Part shown: positions 42,010 through 53,232 of the stretch, one piece after another
Position numbering within the stretch: position 1 is the stretch's first letter
Layout: every line of letters starts with the position of its first letter
Source: Salvia splendens
Taxonomy: Eukaryota > Streptophyta > Magnoliopsida > Lamiales > Lamiaceae
Assembly: GCF_004379255.2 (NCBI RefSeq)
Contig: NC_056047.1
Location: forward strand, 19,544,293 to 19,608,292
Direction of reading: 5' to 3'
Length of the DNA stretch: 64,000 nt
The notes under the pieces: model-generated
Database searches by the model: none
Told to the model about the DNA's origin: nothing
What the model saw: only the letters and a program-made list of their open reading frames with translations
Program-made: the position numbers and the translations under genes

Positions 42010-43904
42010 CGAGTTGAAGGGTATAAAGCTGCAACCAATATTTGCTTCAATATTCAAACATTTATTTAATAAACCTAACTTTAGTTCGATATTAAGTGTG
42101 CCATTTCATACTAAAGCCATCAATGAAGAACTACTGCAAAATCTTTCTGATGCTCTACACTTATCGGTACCTGATAAAATTGGAGTTGGTCTTGCTTTGT
42201 CTAATTCTGAAGAACACGATATCTTTATGATACTAAGAAGTGTGGTTAGTTATTCTCCTCTTTGTACATACATTTAGATATATTATTTTGTTTAGTTGTA
42301 GGAAGTGGAATACACACATAAGTTTATTATTTTTTTCTCCTTGGAATTCTTCCGCATGTTTCACTAAACCTATAACCCTTTTCTTGGCTGTATGCAGGAA
42401 AGAATTCAGCATAAGTTTAGAGAGCTGTGTGCCAAACCTACTGCGTTTGAGGCTACTGTGATAATTCAGCATATTCTCGTGTTACTCTTTGTCAATTTGA
42501 AGTCTTTAATTATTTAGATTCATTCTTGCAAATGTTATCTCCTGTTCCACTACTAAGGTTTTTCTGTTATAGTTCCTAATGCATAAATAAACTAGAATGT
42601 ACTTGGTCGATATAAAGGTCGAGGGTGGTAGGGGGCGACTAACTTCTTAACTTAAGAGAAACGGCGGAATAGGGTGGAAAACAAAAGGCACAAGTCTATT
42701 TATTGGTTTTTGAGCTTGCTTTGCTTGATCTTCTGCTTCTTGGTTGTTGCGCCTACAATTTTCTATTTATTCAATTCATTCTTTGCTGCCTTTTGCAGCT
42801 TTATAATTAACCTGTAACATATATTATATTTTTGTGTGTTATGACGTTTTTCTAATCCACTGTTTGCTACCTTGCAGCTTTATAATTAATACATACATAG
42901 TATCCTATTTTCTTTGTCTTATATGCCGTGTACAAATATGTCTTATATTAGTTATTCTTTGATATATAAACCCCATTGATTGTCAAATCTTGGCATCTTA
43001 ATATATCTGTTAATTGTTTTTATAGGCTCTTTCCCAAGTACTTACTAGACACATTTCCTTTTTACTTCGGCATTAGGTTTGCTGAACTTGCTTCTAAAAA
43101 AGAAATCGTGGGCCTTGGAAGCTGGTTGAGCACTCAAATAGTGTCAAGTAAAGATACTTTCTAGAGGTAAGTGTTGCCACTTCTGTTGCAGGTTGACTGA
43201 TCTTTCTCATGATTTTAATATTTTTGCAATGCCGGAATGTAAACTGCAGCTTGTTCCCACTACTATAGTAAATAATTTAATTACAATTTATGTAATCTTG
43301 ACTACTCCGATTTCCGTATATTTGATGCCATGATTTTTTCTGTTACATTTATCTGTCTGGTCAAGTTCCTCAAAAATTTAATTTGACTTTAACATCTTTT
43401 ATATGCCAGTTAATTAGTTTTATACATAGTCTACTGTGTTTGAGTTTGTTATCTTTAACTGTCCGTTTGATGATTATGATTGATACAACAAATTCTGGTT
43501 TACTTAGAGAACATAAGAACAGATTAATAGTGTTGTAAAATACTCTTCAACCTAACTATGTTAGTTGTAATGGTACCCCGTTCTAAAATTTTCAGCTTGC
43601 CTATAATGTTTATCCTTTGTGAATGCTGCTTCAGGATCAGTCATTAAGCATAAACTTGTGACTAACCTTATGTTGGGTATTGCTTTACGAGCTGTTTTCG
43701 ATGCTTTGAGGAAGCTTGCAAATTCAAAAGTTTGTTCCTTCCTAGGTAATTGGTTGATGTTATTATTGTGAATTTCAGTATGACCTTGGCTTTATGACAT
43801 TCTGATGTTTTCCTTTGGGAGCAAGGCATTGGAGCAGTTTGTGGGTCATCTCATTAAGAATTATTGATCCAGTTCAGGTTTGAGCACCTCACTATTTATT
43901 CCAG
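42010..43904 (+). pseudogene. NOT1: NOT1-like tandem repeat copy B
   Basis: The one copy containing all modules. Exon 42010-42244: KPNFSSILS and LHLSVPDKIGVGLALSN, a NOT1 N-terminal segment. Exon from 42398: ERIQHKFRELCAKPTAFEA. Exon 43026-43166: FPFYFGIRFAELASKKE and LGSWLSTQIVSSKDTF, closed by TAG through a 1-nt deletion relative to copy A. Exon from 43635: GSVIKHKLVTNLML. About 43826-43860: GSKALEQFVGHLI. Natural NOT1 has a long region between the second and third modules, missing here. Stops and the internal deletion rule out function. The intron start at 43167 (GTAAG) is the empty-site equivalent of the array insertion point. Confidence 0.75.
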
Positions 43905-45297
43905 CGAGTTGAAGGGTATAAAGCTGCAACCAATAATTGCTTCAATATTCAAATATTTATTTATTAAACCTAACTTTAGTTCGATATTAAGTGTGTCATT
44001 TCATACTAAAGCCATCAATGAAGAACTACTGCAAAATCTTTCTGATGCTCTACACTTGTCGGTACCTAATAAAATTTGGGTTGGACTTGCTTTGTCTAAT
44101 TATGAGGAACACGATATCTGCACGATACCAGGATGTGTGGTAGTTATTCTCTTATTTGTACATACATTTAGATATAATTTTTTGTTTAATTGTAGGAAGT
44201 GGAATACATACAACAGTTTATTATTTTTCTCTCCTTGGAATTCTTCTACGTGTTGCACTAAACCTGTAACCCTTTTCTTTGTTGTATGCAGGAAAGACTT
44301 TCTGTTTGAGTCAGATTGCTGCGTTTGAGGCTACTGAGATAATTCAGCATATTCTTGTGTTATTCTTGGGAAACTAGGGTGTTTTCCGTGATAGTTCCTA
44401 GTTGTCTGTAATGTTGTAAAATACGCTTCAACCTAACTATGTTACTTGTAATGTTACCCCGTTCTAAAATTTTCAACTTGCCTATAATGTTTATCCTTTG
44501 TGAATGCTTGTGCTTCAGGATCAGTCATTAAGCATCAACTTGTGACTAACCTTATGCTGGGTATTGCTTTACGAGCGGTTTTCAATTCTTTGAGGAAGCT
44601 TGCAAATTCAAAAGTTTGTTCCTTCCTAGGTAATTGGTTAATGTTATTATTGTGAATTTCAGTCTGACCTTGGCTTTATGACATTCTGATGTTTTCCTTT
44701 GGGAGCAAGGCATTGGAACAGTTTGTGGACGGTCTCATTTAGTGGCCACTGTACTGCCATCATATCCTGCACTTTGTAACATTTATAGGGAGGGCAGTTA
44801 ACAGTATTTCAGCGGCTTATACTGAACTGATGTTAGCCATAGTGCCAATACTGATCACCGACACAGTCATATTCAATCTTCATCTCCACATGTAGAGGTA
44901 TTAAACATGTAATGTTATCTTCCTGTTAAGTAGTTTAACCTGCATATGAGAAACAGATGATTGATTCTTAGAAAACATGACAAAAAGTGTTATCTCGATG
45001 TCTTCATCCAAATCATCTTCCCACATGCCTATATGTGGTTTCTAGTTTCACCTTGTCTATGTGGTTGTGGATAATACTTCTACTCCAAGTGATTTGTGTG
45101 AACTCATGATCACTGCAATTTCATCCTTTTGGTTTCAGACTGCAGGCCCACCATTTTCTGTGATCGGACCCGGCAGCATATTGTCTGGATTAGCAATTCC
45201 CTCTTCGATCCCACTACAACAGAGACCACCAAGTTCTCTAAATGAGAGTTCACTCCTAATTACATGAAGCCATCACAACACACCTACCCTTCCTAAG
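43905..45297 (+). pseudogene. NOT1: NOT1-like tandem repeat copy C and downstream NOT1 exons
   Basis: Exon 43905-44139 repeats KPNFSSILS and LHLSVPNKIWVGLALSN. Decayed exon 44292-44350. The GIRF exon is deleted (jump near 44390-44420). Exon from 44519 is the HLTL module again, and 44700-44745 SKALEQFVDGLI. Beyond the repeat, 45139-45296 reads PPFSVIGPGSILSGLA, LQQRPPSSLNES and YMKPSQHTPTLPK (with a frame change), matching the Gln/Pro-rich NOT1 segment that follows in the natural gene. The exon ends at a GC-type donor (AAG|GCAAGT). Confidence 0.7.
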
Positions 45298-45626
45298 GCA
45301 AGTAATAGGGTCTTTGTCTACTTTGATGTAGTTCACTTGATACTTTTTCATTTTTACCTTGTTTTGACTGTATTATTAAGAGCTAATCTACTCAAACCCA
45401 CAATGCAGTCACTCAGTGGTGCTTTGCTGTCATTAAAATCTGCCTCGTCGGGTTTACCACGTTCTTCTAGATAAACCTCAGCAAGTAAATTGTCACGTTT
45501 AACTGTAGTACTCTCTCTCATTGTGCCCTTTATGGATTATATTAACATTGGGTTTGGTGTTACAACTGTGCGAAGAGAAACTCCCATAGAGGTGCTTGGA
45601 TGTAGACGTCTTATAACTTTTTGAAC
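45298..45626. other. Intron-like spacer after the NOT1 fragment
   Basis: No further NOT1 exon is recognisable; T-rich intron-like sequence followed by unassigned DNA up to the inverted-repeat element. Confidence 0.4.
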
Positions 45627-46608
45627 GACGCATGATCGTCATGCGTCTTACGGAGAGACTCATGAGGCTCATGCGTCTCTAAATACATACACTACAACTA
45701 TAAGCCATTGAGTAATGATTGCTATCTGAAGAGAGAAATTGTATGAATACTGTGACACTCAAGGTCTACAAGTCTAGTCACGTCGAAGGGGGACAAGTTT
45801 TGCAGAAATTGGGAAAAAGTGGAATAGTGAGAAAATTTTTAATGTGAGAGCAGTGAAATTTACTACTCCTATGATTTCTTAGGATATGTTACACAGGATG
45901 TTTCTTTAAAATTACTTATCTTGTGTTTAAAATATCAAATAAAGATGTATTAGAATTTGAACTTATTAATCAATTAAATTTAAATAACTAATTAACGCAA
46001 TAACTAAATTATCTAATTGACATAGTAATTGAAATAAAATGTTTTAATTAACTTTTTAATTAAATAAAATATTAGTATGATGTCAATAATAATATAATTA
46101 ATAAATTTAAAACTACAATAATCATTATTATGAATAAAATGCACATATCTTAATCATAACTTTATATAATTAATATTATGAACCCTAAAGATAATTTTAC
46201 ATGTGATTGATAAGGCATGACATAAAATATTAGTACTACTGTGAGATTACAACTGGTCAAATAAATTTCTCAATAGAAAATGTAATTAATTGGTCATATT
46301 ATATATAAGGTAATAGTAGGCTAGTAGCATTATTATTCATGCTTTATTCATGAATTTATGCTTACGGTCAGAATGGAGTAATGCATGCCTCCATCAGCAC
46401 ACTCCCGACGGCATCAGGGTCGTCATCAGTATTCATACAATTTCTCTCTCCAAATAGCACTCGTTACTAGCTTATAATTGTAGCATCTCTCCCTAAGACG
46501 CATGACGGTCATGCGTCGTCTAATAAAATTAATAATAAAATTAAAAACAAAGACGACGCATGATGGAGATGCGTCTCTCCTAGAGACGCTTGACCCTCAT
46601 ACGTCTCT
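45627..46608. mobile_element. TIR element with subterminal 21-bp palindromes
   Basis: Left arm 45627-45752 is inverted relative to 46427-46517: both contain GACGCATGA-NNN-TCATGCGTC, a short GGAGAGA, TATAAG, and GAGAGAAATTGTATGAATACTG read inwards. Extra imperfect copies of the palindrome lie at 45656-45680, 46555-46575 and 46582-46608. The centre (45753-46426) is AT-rich and non-coding. No target duplication is clear, so the superfamily (MULE-like or foldback) is open. Confidence 0.7.
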
Positions 46609-46669
46609 CCCAGAGGCGGAATGGAATAAAAAAAAATCTAGTACACTTGAGGAATGTTAATTGTAGTCT

Positions 46670-47275
46670 AGAATCAAAAAAGAAAAAACCCTGCAGTTTC
46701 TGTGTCATAACTCTTAGAGAGATACATGTTCATTGCATTTATGCTAGAAAAATATTTCACATACCCTTTAGATCTGTTGTTACAATTAGAGTGAAAAACT
46801 AGCAAGTTTTGTACTCTGAAAATAAACTGAAATATCTTAAACGTACTGCATAATTTAACACATCGAGAAAATCTAGATACGACACATTTCTAACTTTATC
46901 TTGTGATTTTTAACTGTTTATTAGTAATGCCTAGTCACAATTGGGTCTATAACAAATGTTTATAGTATTAACTGTACAATAAGCATTGCAATATCTGCAT
47001 TTTTAGAAGATTTTACCTTCTATACACAGTTGTCAATATTTTCATTTTTCCTTACTTGGTGCTATCTGGGCATTTGCTTTGTATAGGTTCTTGCATTGCT
47101 GAAAAAAGCTTGGTATAGATTCAATACAGCTAAATGCTCTCTCCGAGGCAAGTTACCCGAAGGGGAAACTTAATACAAAGCGCTTGGCCTATGTCGTCTC
47201 ATATGCTTCAAAGTGTGTTTATAGTGTTTGTGTGTTTATAGCGCTTGGCCGATGTCGTCTCAGATGCTTCAAAGT
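46670..47275 (+). pseudogene. NDX: Second NDX fragment (intron 2 to exon 3)
   Basis: Colinear with 22265-22815: shared intron text (CATAACTCT.AGAGAGATACAT, ATTGGGTCTATAACAAATG) and then exon VLALLKKAWYRF with GCAAGTTACCCGAAGG. The piece GCGCTTGGCC.ATGTCGTCTCA.ATGCTTCAAAG occurs twice, at about 47182-47216 and 47240-47274, each followed by TGTGTTT, showing local duplication as the TG satellite begins. Upstream exons are absent. Broken and non-functional. Confidence 0.75.
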
Positions 47276-49144
47276 GTGTTTGTAGTGTTTGTGTGTTTAT
47301 AATGTTTGTATTTTCTGCATGTATTTTGTGTAGCGTGTAGTTTTTTTGATGCATGTGTAAAGTGTGTATGTGGTACCGGCAGTGTATGCATTTTGTGAAT
47401 TTTGTGTATAGTGTGTGTAGTGAAGTGTGTTTATTGTGTGTGGATGTGTGAATTTTACGTGTAGTGTATAGTATGTGTTATTATACTTTGTGTGCAGTGT
47501 GTGCAGGGCATGTATTTTGTGTGTATAGTGTACTGTATGGATATTTTGTCTATACTATGTGCGTAAAGGGTGTTATTTTTTGTGTATTGTGTTTAGAATG
47601 TTTATTTTTTGTAGTATGTGTTGATATACTTTGTGTGCAGTGTGTGCAGGGTATGTATTTTGTGTGTATAGTGTACTGTATGGATATTGTCTATACTATG
47701 TGCGTAAAGGGTGTTATTTTTTGTGTACTGTGTTTAGAATGTTTATTTTTTGTATCGTGTACGAGTGTGTATTTTTTGTATGGTGGGAGACAATATATGT
47801 AGTGTGTATGTATGTTACTGTGTGCTATAATGTCTGGTGTGTGTATGGTGTTTATAGAATGTGTGTTGCGTACTGTGTGTTTTTTGGTGTAGTGAGCAAC
47901 ATGTGCATTGTATGTATATCGTGCGTGGAGCATATACTTTGTGTGCAATATGCACCGTGTGGTATGATGTATAGTATGTATATAGTGTGCAATGTGTATG
48001 AAGTGTATTATTTTTTGTTTAGTGCGTAGCATGTTGATTTTGTGTAGTGTGTATGTTTGTGTGTGTTTTATTTATATTGTGTTGGTTTATTTTATTTATA
48101 CCGTGTTTAATGTATGTAGTATGTGCCATGAATTTAAAATTTGTGTATACTTTGTGTGCAATATGCACCATGTGGTGTGTGGTATGATGTATAGTATGTA
48201 TATAGTGCGCAATGAGTATGAAGTGTATTCTTTTTTGTTTAGTGTGTATGTTCGTGTGTGTTTTATTTATATTGTGTTTGCTTATTTTATTTATACCGTG
48301 TTTAATGTATGTAGTATGTGCCATTAATTTAAAATTTGTGTATTTTATGTGTGCATTTGTTGAATAGTGTATAAATATTGTATTTTGTGTCATTATCTAT
48401 TGTGTGTGGAATGGTTGTATGTATGTATGTAGCGCATGTGTATTTTTTATGTATTTTTATTTGTAGTATTGTGTTTAATGTTTAAAGTGTAATGCCGCGT
48501 ATGTATAATGTAGTGTATTTATAATATTTGTATTTTATGTGTATATTTTGTGTGTAGTGTTTGTTTAATATGTATGTGTGTAAAGTGTGTGTATTTGTGT
48601 GGTGTGTATAATTTGTGTTCAACGTGCAGTGTGTGTGTGTTTATTTATATAGTGTTTGTTTATTTTATTTATACCGTGTTTAATGTTTGTAGTATGTGCC
48701 ACATATGTATATATATTTTGTATTTTATGTGTATATTTGTTGTATAGTATATAAATTGTGTATTTTGTGTTAGAATTTGTAGTCTGCAATGTATGTATGC
48801 ATGTATTTTTTGCGTGTATGTGTAATTTATTTATAATGTGTGTATTTAGAGGGTAATGTATGAATTTGTAGTATGCGTTGGTGTACTTTGTGTACGTTGT
48901 GTGTGCGGTGCATGTATTATGTGAAGTTTGTATGTATGTTTGCATTGCATGTATTTTGTTAATATGTGTGTGTGTGTGCAAGTTTATGAATTTTGTGTAA
49001 AAGTGTGTGTAGTATGTTTATAATATCTTGTGTGTTTATGGTGGGTATAAAATGTGTGTTGCATAAATATTGTGTCTATATTTTTTGCGTAGTAACCAGT
49101 ATGTGTTTTGTGGTTGTATTGTGTGTGCAGTGTGTGCTATTATG

Positions 49145-49147
<3 letters not shown>

Positions 49148-49215
<68 letters not shown>
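49148..49215. repeat. (AT)n microsatellite within the TG satellite
   Basis: About 68 bp of alternating A and T with a single G interruption near 49205; a likely cruciform and polymorphic site. Confidence 0.95.
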
Positions 49216-51235
49216 GTGCGTTGTGTGTATGAAGTGTGTTATTTTTTCTATAGTGTGAAGTAGTTTATCTTGTGTGTATGTGTGTGTTTTATTTATATTG
49301 TGATTGTGTATTTTCTTTATACCATCTTTAATGTTTGTATTATGTGCCACATATGTATATATTGTGTATTTTATGTATGCATTTTTTGTATAGTATATAT
49401 AAATTGTGTATTTTGTGTTAGTATCTGTTTTGTGTGCAAATGTATATATGTATTTTTGCAGGACATGTGCTTTGTGGATTTTATTTAGTGTGTTTAATAT
49501 GTATAGTGTTATGTATACTGAGTGTAGTGTGTATACCATGTGTAGTGTGCAGTGTGTGTATTGTGTATTTTGTATAAGCAGAATGTATATTTTGTCAAAA
49601 CTTAGTGCATTGGGTGTGTTATTTTTTTGTTGCGTGGTTAGTATATTTATTTTGTGTATTGTGTATGAGAGTGTATTTTGTATATAATGTGTGTTGTATG
49701 TGCAGTTCATTTGGTGTGAAGTGTAATTTATTTATATTGTGTTTGCATATTTTATTTATACTATATGTAATGTTTATAGCATGTGCCAAGTGTGTATAAA
49801 TTGTGTATTTTATGTGTACATTTATTGTATAGTATATAAATAGTGTATTTTGTGTTAGTATATGTAGTGTGTATATGTATGTATGAATGTATTTTTCCAG
49901 TATATATGACTTGTGTATATTTGTGTATTTTATTTAGTGTGTTTAATATTTGTAGTATGTGTTGCGTATGTATATAGTGCGCAATGTGTGTTGTTTTTTT
50001 TATAGTGTGTAGTATGTTTATTTGTGTAGAGTGTGTGTGATTGTTTTATTTATATTGTGTTTGTGTGTTTTATTTATACTATTCTTAATGTTTCTAGTAT
50101 GTACCACGTATGAATAAATTATGTATTTTATTTGTGCATTTGTTGAATATTGTATAAATAGTGTAATTTGTGTTAGAATATGTAATGTGTGCAATGTATG
50201 TATGTTATGCATGTGTTTTGTATATTTTATTTATAGCGTGGGTAATGTTTGTAGTATGTGCCCCTTATGAATAGTATGTTTATAATATTTGTATTTAGTA
50301 TTTTATGTACAGTGTAGTGTTTGTTTTATCTGTATGTACTTAAAGTGTGTATTTGTGTAGTGTTGGTAGTGTATGTATGTTGTGTATAGTGTGTGTATTG
50401 TGTATTTTGTTATTGTTTTATATGTATGTGCTTAAAGTGTGTATTGTGTAGTGTTAGTAGTGTATGTGTGGTGTGTATAGTGTGTGTAGTGCAGGGTGTG
50501 TATTGTGTATTTTGTGTGGGCAGCGTGTGTATTTTGCCTATATTGTGTGCGTAAAGTGTGTTATTTTTTTACATTGTGTTTGGTATGTTTATTTTTGGAA
50601 TTGTGTACAAGTGTGTATTCTATTTATACAGTGTTTAATGTTTGTAGTTTGTGCCAAGTCTGTATAAATAGTGTATTTTGTGTTAGTATATGTAGTGTGT
50701 GTATATTTATGTATGTATTTTTTTAGTATTTGTTGTAGTGTGTGCAATGTATGTATGTATTTACTTATTTGTATTTAATATTTGTATGTAAAGTGTGCAT
50801 GTATTTTGTTTATATGATGTGTGTAATGTGTGTTATTTTTTGTGTAGCGTGTTTAGTATGCATAGTGTGTGGGCAGTGTTTATACAATGTGCGCAAAGTG
50901 TGTTATTTTTTGTGTACCGTGTTTAGTATGTGTAATTTGTGTATAATTTGTGTAGCATGCATACATTTAGTGTATGTATCTTGTGTATAGTGTGTGTATG
51001 CGGTGTGTATTGTATATTATGTGTATAGTGTGTGTATTTAGCGTGTAATGTATAGTATCTGTAGTTTGTGGACATCTTGAGTGGGACGAAGGAGACGAAG
51101 GGAGTATGTATTTATGTGAAATGTGTATTAGCGTATTGTGGGCAATGTGTATTTTGTGTATATATACGTGTGTGGAATGCGTGTATTTTGTGTATAGTGC
51201 ATGCATTTGTTTATAGTGTGCGTAATGTGTGTAGT

Positions 51236-51285
51236 GTTTCTGCACGCACTGCACACACAAAATACACACTGCACACATGCAATGT
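51236..51285. repeat. Short inverted segment inside the TG satellite
   Basis: The only place in the satellite where the plus strand becomes CA-rich (GCACTGCACACACAAAATAC), that is, an inverted piece of the same repeat. It can pair with adjacent TG units to form a hairpin. Confidence 0.7.
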
Positions 51286-51545
51286 GTTTGCAATGTTTGT
51301 GGTTACTGTAGTGTACGTAATATTTGTATTTTGTGCATAGTGTATGTAGTATGTGTAGTCTATGTAGTGTGTGGAGTGTGAATATTTTGTGTGTAGTATA
51401 AAATGTATTTGTGCTGTGTGTATTTATTGTATAGATTATAAATTGTGTATTTTGTTTTTGTGTGTGAAGTGTGTGTATTTTGTGTTAGTATCGGTGGCAT
51501 GTGCAATGTGTGTTTATAGTGTATGTATTTTGTGTATGTTTACCC

Positions 51546-52598
51546 AACACATAATCAATCAAGAATATAACAAATTAGGTTGAAAAACCATCCCCTATTC
51601 ATATGTCTATCCCCATGCAAAGAGATGTATCAACAATAATCAACAAACACCAACAATCTCTAGTAATCAATCAACAACACAATTCATGGAAGTAATAATA
51701 GCCAAGGAATGCTATCAACGTGATTGTGCAGATAAATAAGGAAGAACAAAAGGGGTATTCACCAAAATTCAAAATCCAACATTCAACACTATTCACTATC
51801 TTCAACAAAATTCAAAATTTATATCTTGGAAAACATGTGAGATCAATGTCAAACTCATCCCTAATCATAAATCATGTTTTCTAACTGAAAATCTCAACAA
51901 TTAAGGCAATTCCTACCGAAGAATTCAAACCAAAAGCTTAGAAATTGAAAGAACATCCATGTTTTGGAGATTCAAACGTTGAAAACTTGAAATAAAGATT
52001 GTAATGCGAGAACAAGAGTGTGGGGGTCTGAATTTAGGAGAGAATTGAATTTAGGAGATAATTGGTGAATATATAGTGTGGAGGTCGTGTGCAAGGAATT
52101 AATTTGAGTGTGGGAGAAGAAGAAATGAGAAAATTTACCTTTATAAGCTTTAAAATCATGTCTGCCTCTCGCCAGCAGTCGCAGGAAATGGTTCACCGTA
52201 CGCTGCACTGCTGGGAGGCCATGGAATGCGACGTAAATTTCACCGATATTATTCTCTCTTACTTTACTTTTACTTAATTTTAACTATTTATTATCGTTTT
52301 CGCAAAACAACGGCTGAAAAGAGACTGCTCACTTATAAAATGGGATGGAGGGGGTATTATTCATTACCAATACTATTGGAGATGGATAAGGTAAGCATAA
52401 TCTATTGTCTATATGTACGTATGTTTAGATGGAGTAATTTGTGAAACAATCTAGCATAATTTTATTAGTCCAAATAAAATCATTGATTGAATAAGTATAT
52501 ATTGTTTTAAATAATCAGTGAGTGTGTAAAGGGAGACTTAGGATCCTTACTTTGCTCTATTTAGGTAATGCAGTATATATAATAAGAATAGAAGATTA
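51546..52598. other. AT-rich unassigned region
   Basis: No gene or repeat recognised. Small frames at 52089-52277 and 52226-52444 lack any motif. Confidence 0.4.
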
Positions 52599-52599
52599 T

Positions 52600-52803
52600 T
52601 ACTCCCTCCGTCCCACTCTAAGTGACACATTTTATTTTTTGAGACGTCCTACTTTATATGACATATTTCTAAATATGAAAACATCACTTTCTACTTTTTT
52701 CCATCTCTCTTACTTTACTCTCTCTACTTACTCATAAAACAACACTACATAAAATCTCGTGCCGAATTAGAAATGTTCCACTTAAAGTGGGACGGAGAGA
52801 GTT
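52600..52803. mobile_element. Stowaway-type MITE
   Basis: Begins TACTCCCTCCGTCCCAC and ends GTGGGACGGAGAGAGTTA, inverted termini with A/T-rich interior and TA-type flanks. About 204 bp. Confidence 0.8.
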
Positions 52804-53232
52804 ATATAAATCTCCTCACTAATAGTATGTGCTACAATATTATTTCCTGAGTCAACTTTGTTGATTCAAATTTAAAATATGAATCCTAAACTAAGTTGAG
52901 GAGTACTTTTTTTTAAAGGACTAAAAACAAAATATCCAATCATTTCTTTTTTAACTAAAAACAAAGTATCCAATCACTCTTATTTTATTTTAGAATAAAG
53001 CTTAATTTTGGTCCTAAACATATGACCAAAATACGAATTTGTTCCAAAACATTCATTTTTTGAAAAACATGTCCATAACAAATGAAATTCTTGCCGGAGT
53101 GGTACTTTTTTTACGGTTCCATCAAAAAACTAACGATCATGCCACTGTGCAATTAACATTGACCATTAGTTTTTTTGACGGAACCATACAATAAGGACTT
53201 CTTAGGTGATATTTTCATTTGTTAAGGACCCA
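52804..53232. other. AT-rich spacer with a small inverted repeat
   Basis: 53105-53190 contains TTTTTTTACGGTTCCATCAAAAAACTAA and its inverted form TTAGTTTTTTTGACGGAACCATAC, which looks like the core of a small MITE. Nothing else recognised. Confidence 0.45.

Larger units (their letters stand above)
47200..51545. repeat. 4.3-kb TG-rich degenerate satellite
   Basis: Almost continuous variation on TGTGTATTTTGTGTAGTG with very few C on the plus strand. It contains higher-order duplications: 47475-47617 against 47618-47760 (143-bp offset), 47936-48148 against 48149-48345 (213-bp offset), and a roughly 75-bp module (TTTATTTATA.CGTGTTTAATGT..GTAGTATGTGCCA) recurring near 48054, 48250, 48627, 49278, 49720 and 50040. 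All open frames here (Cys/Tyr/Val-rich on plus, His/Thr-rich on minus) are repeat artefacts. Confidence 0.95.

Noticed and set aside
47464..51583. Many long open frames on both strands (Cys/Val/Tyr-rich or His/Thr-rich)
   Set aside because: They follow automatically from TG/CA repeats lacking stop triplets; no domain, no start context and no codon bias.
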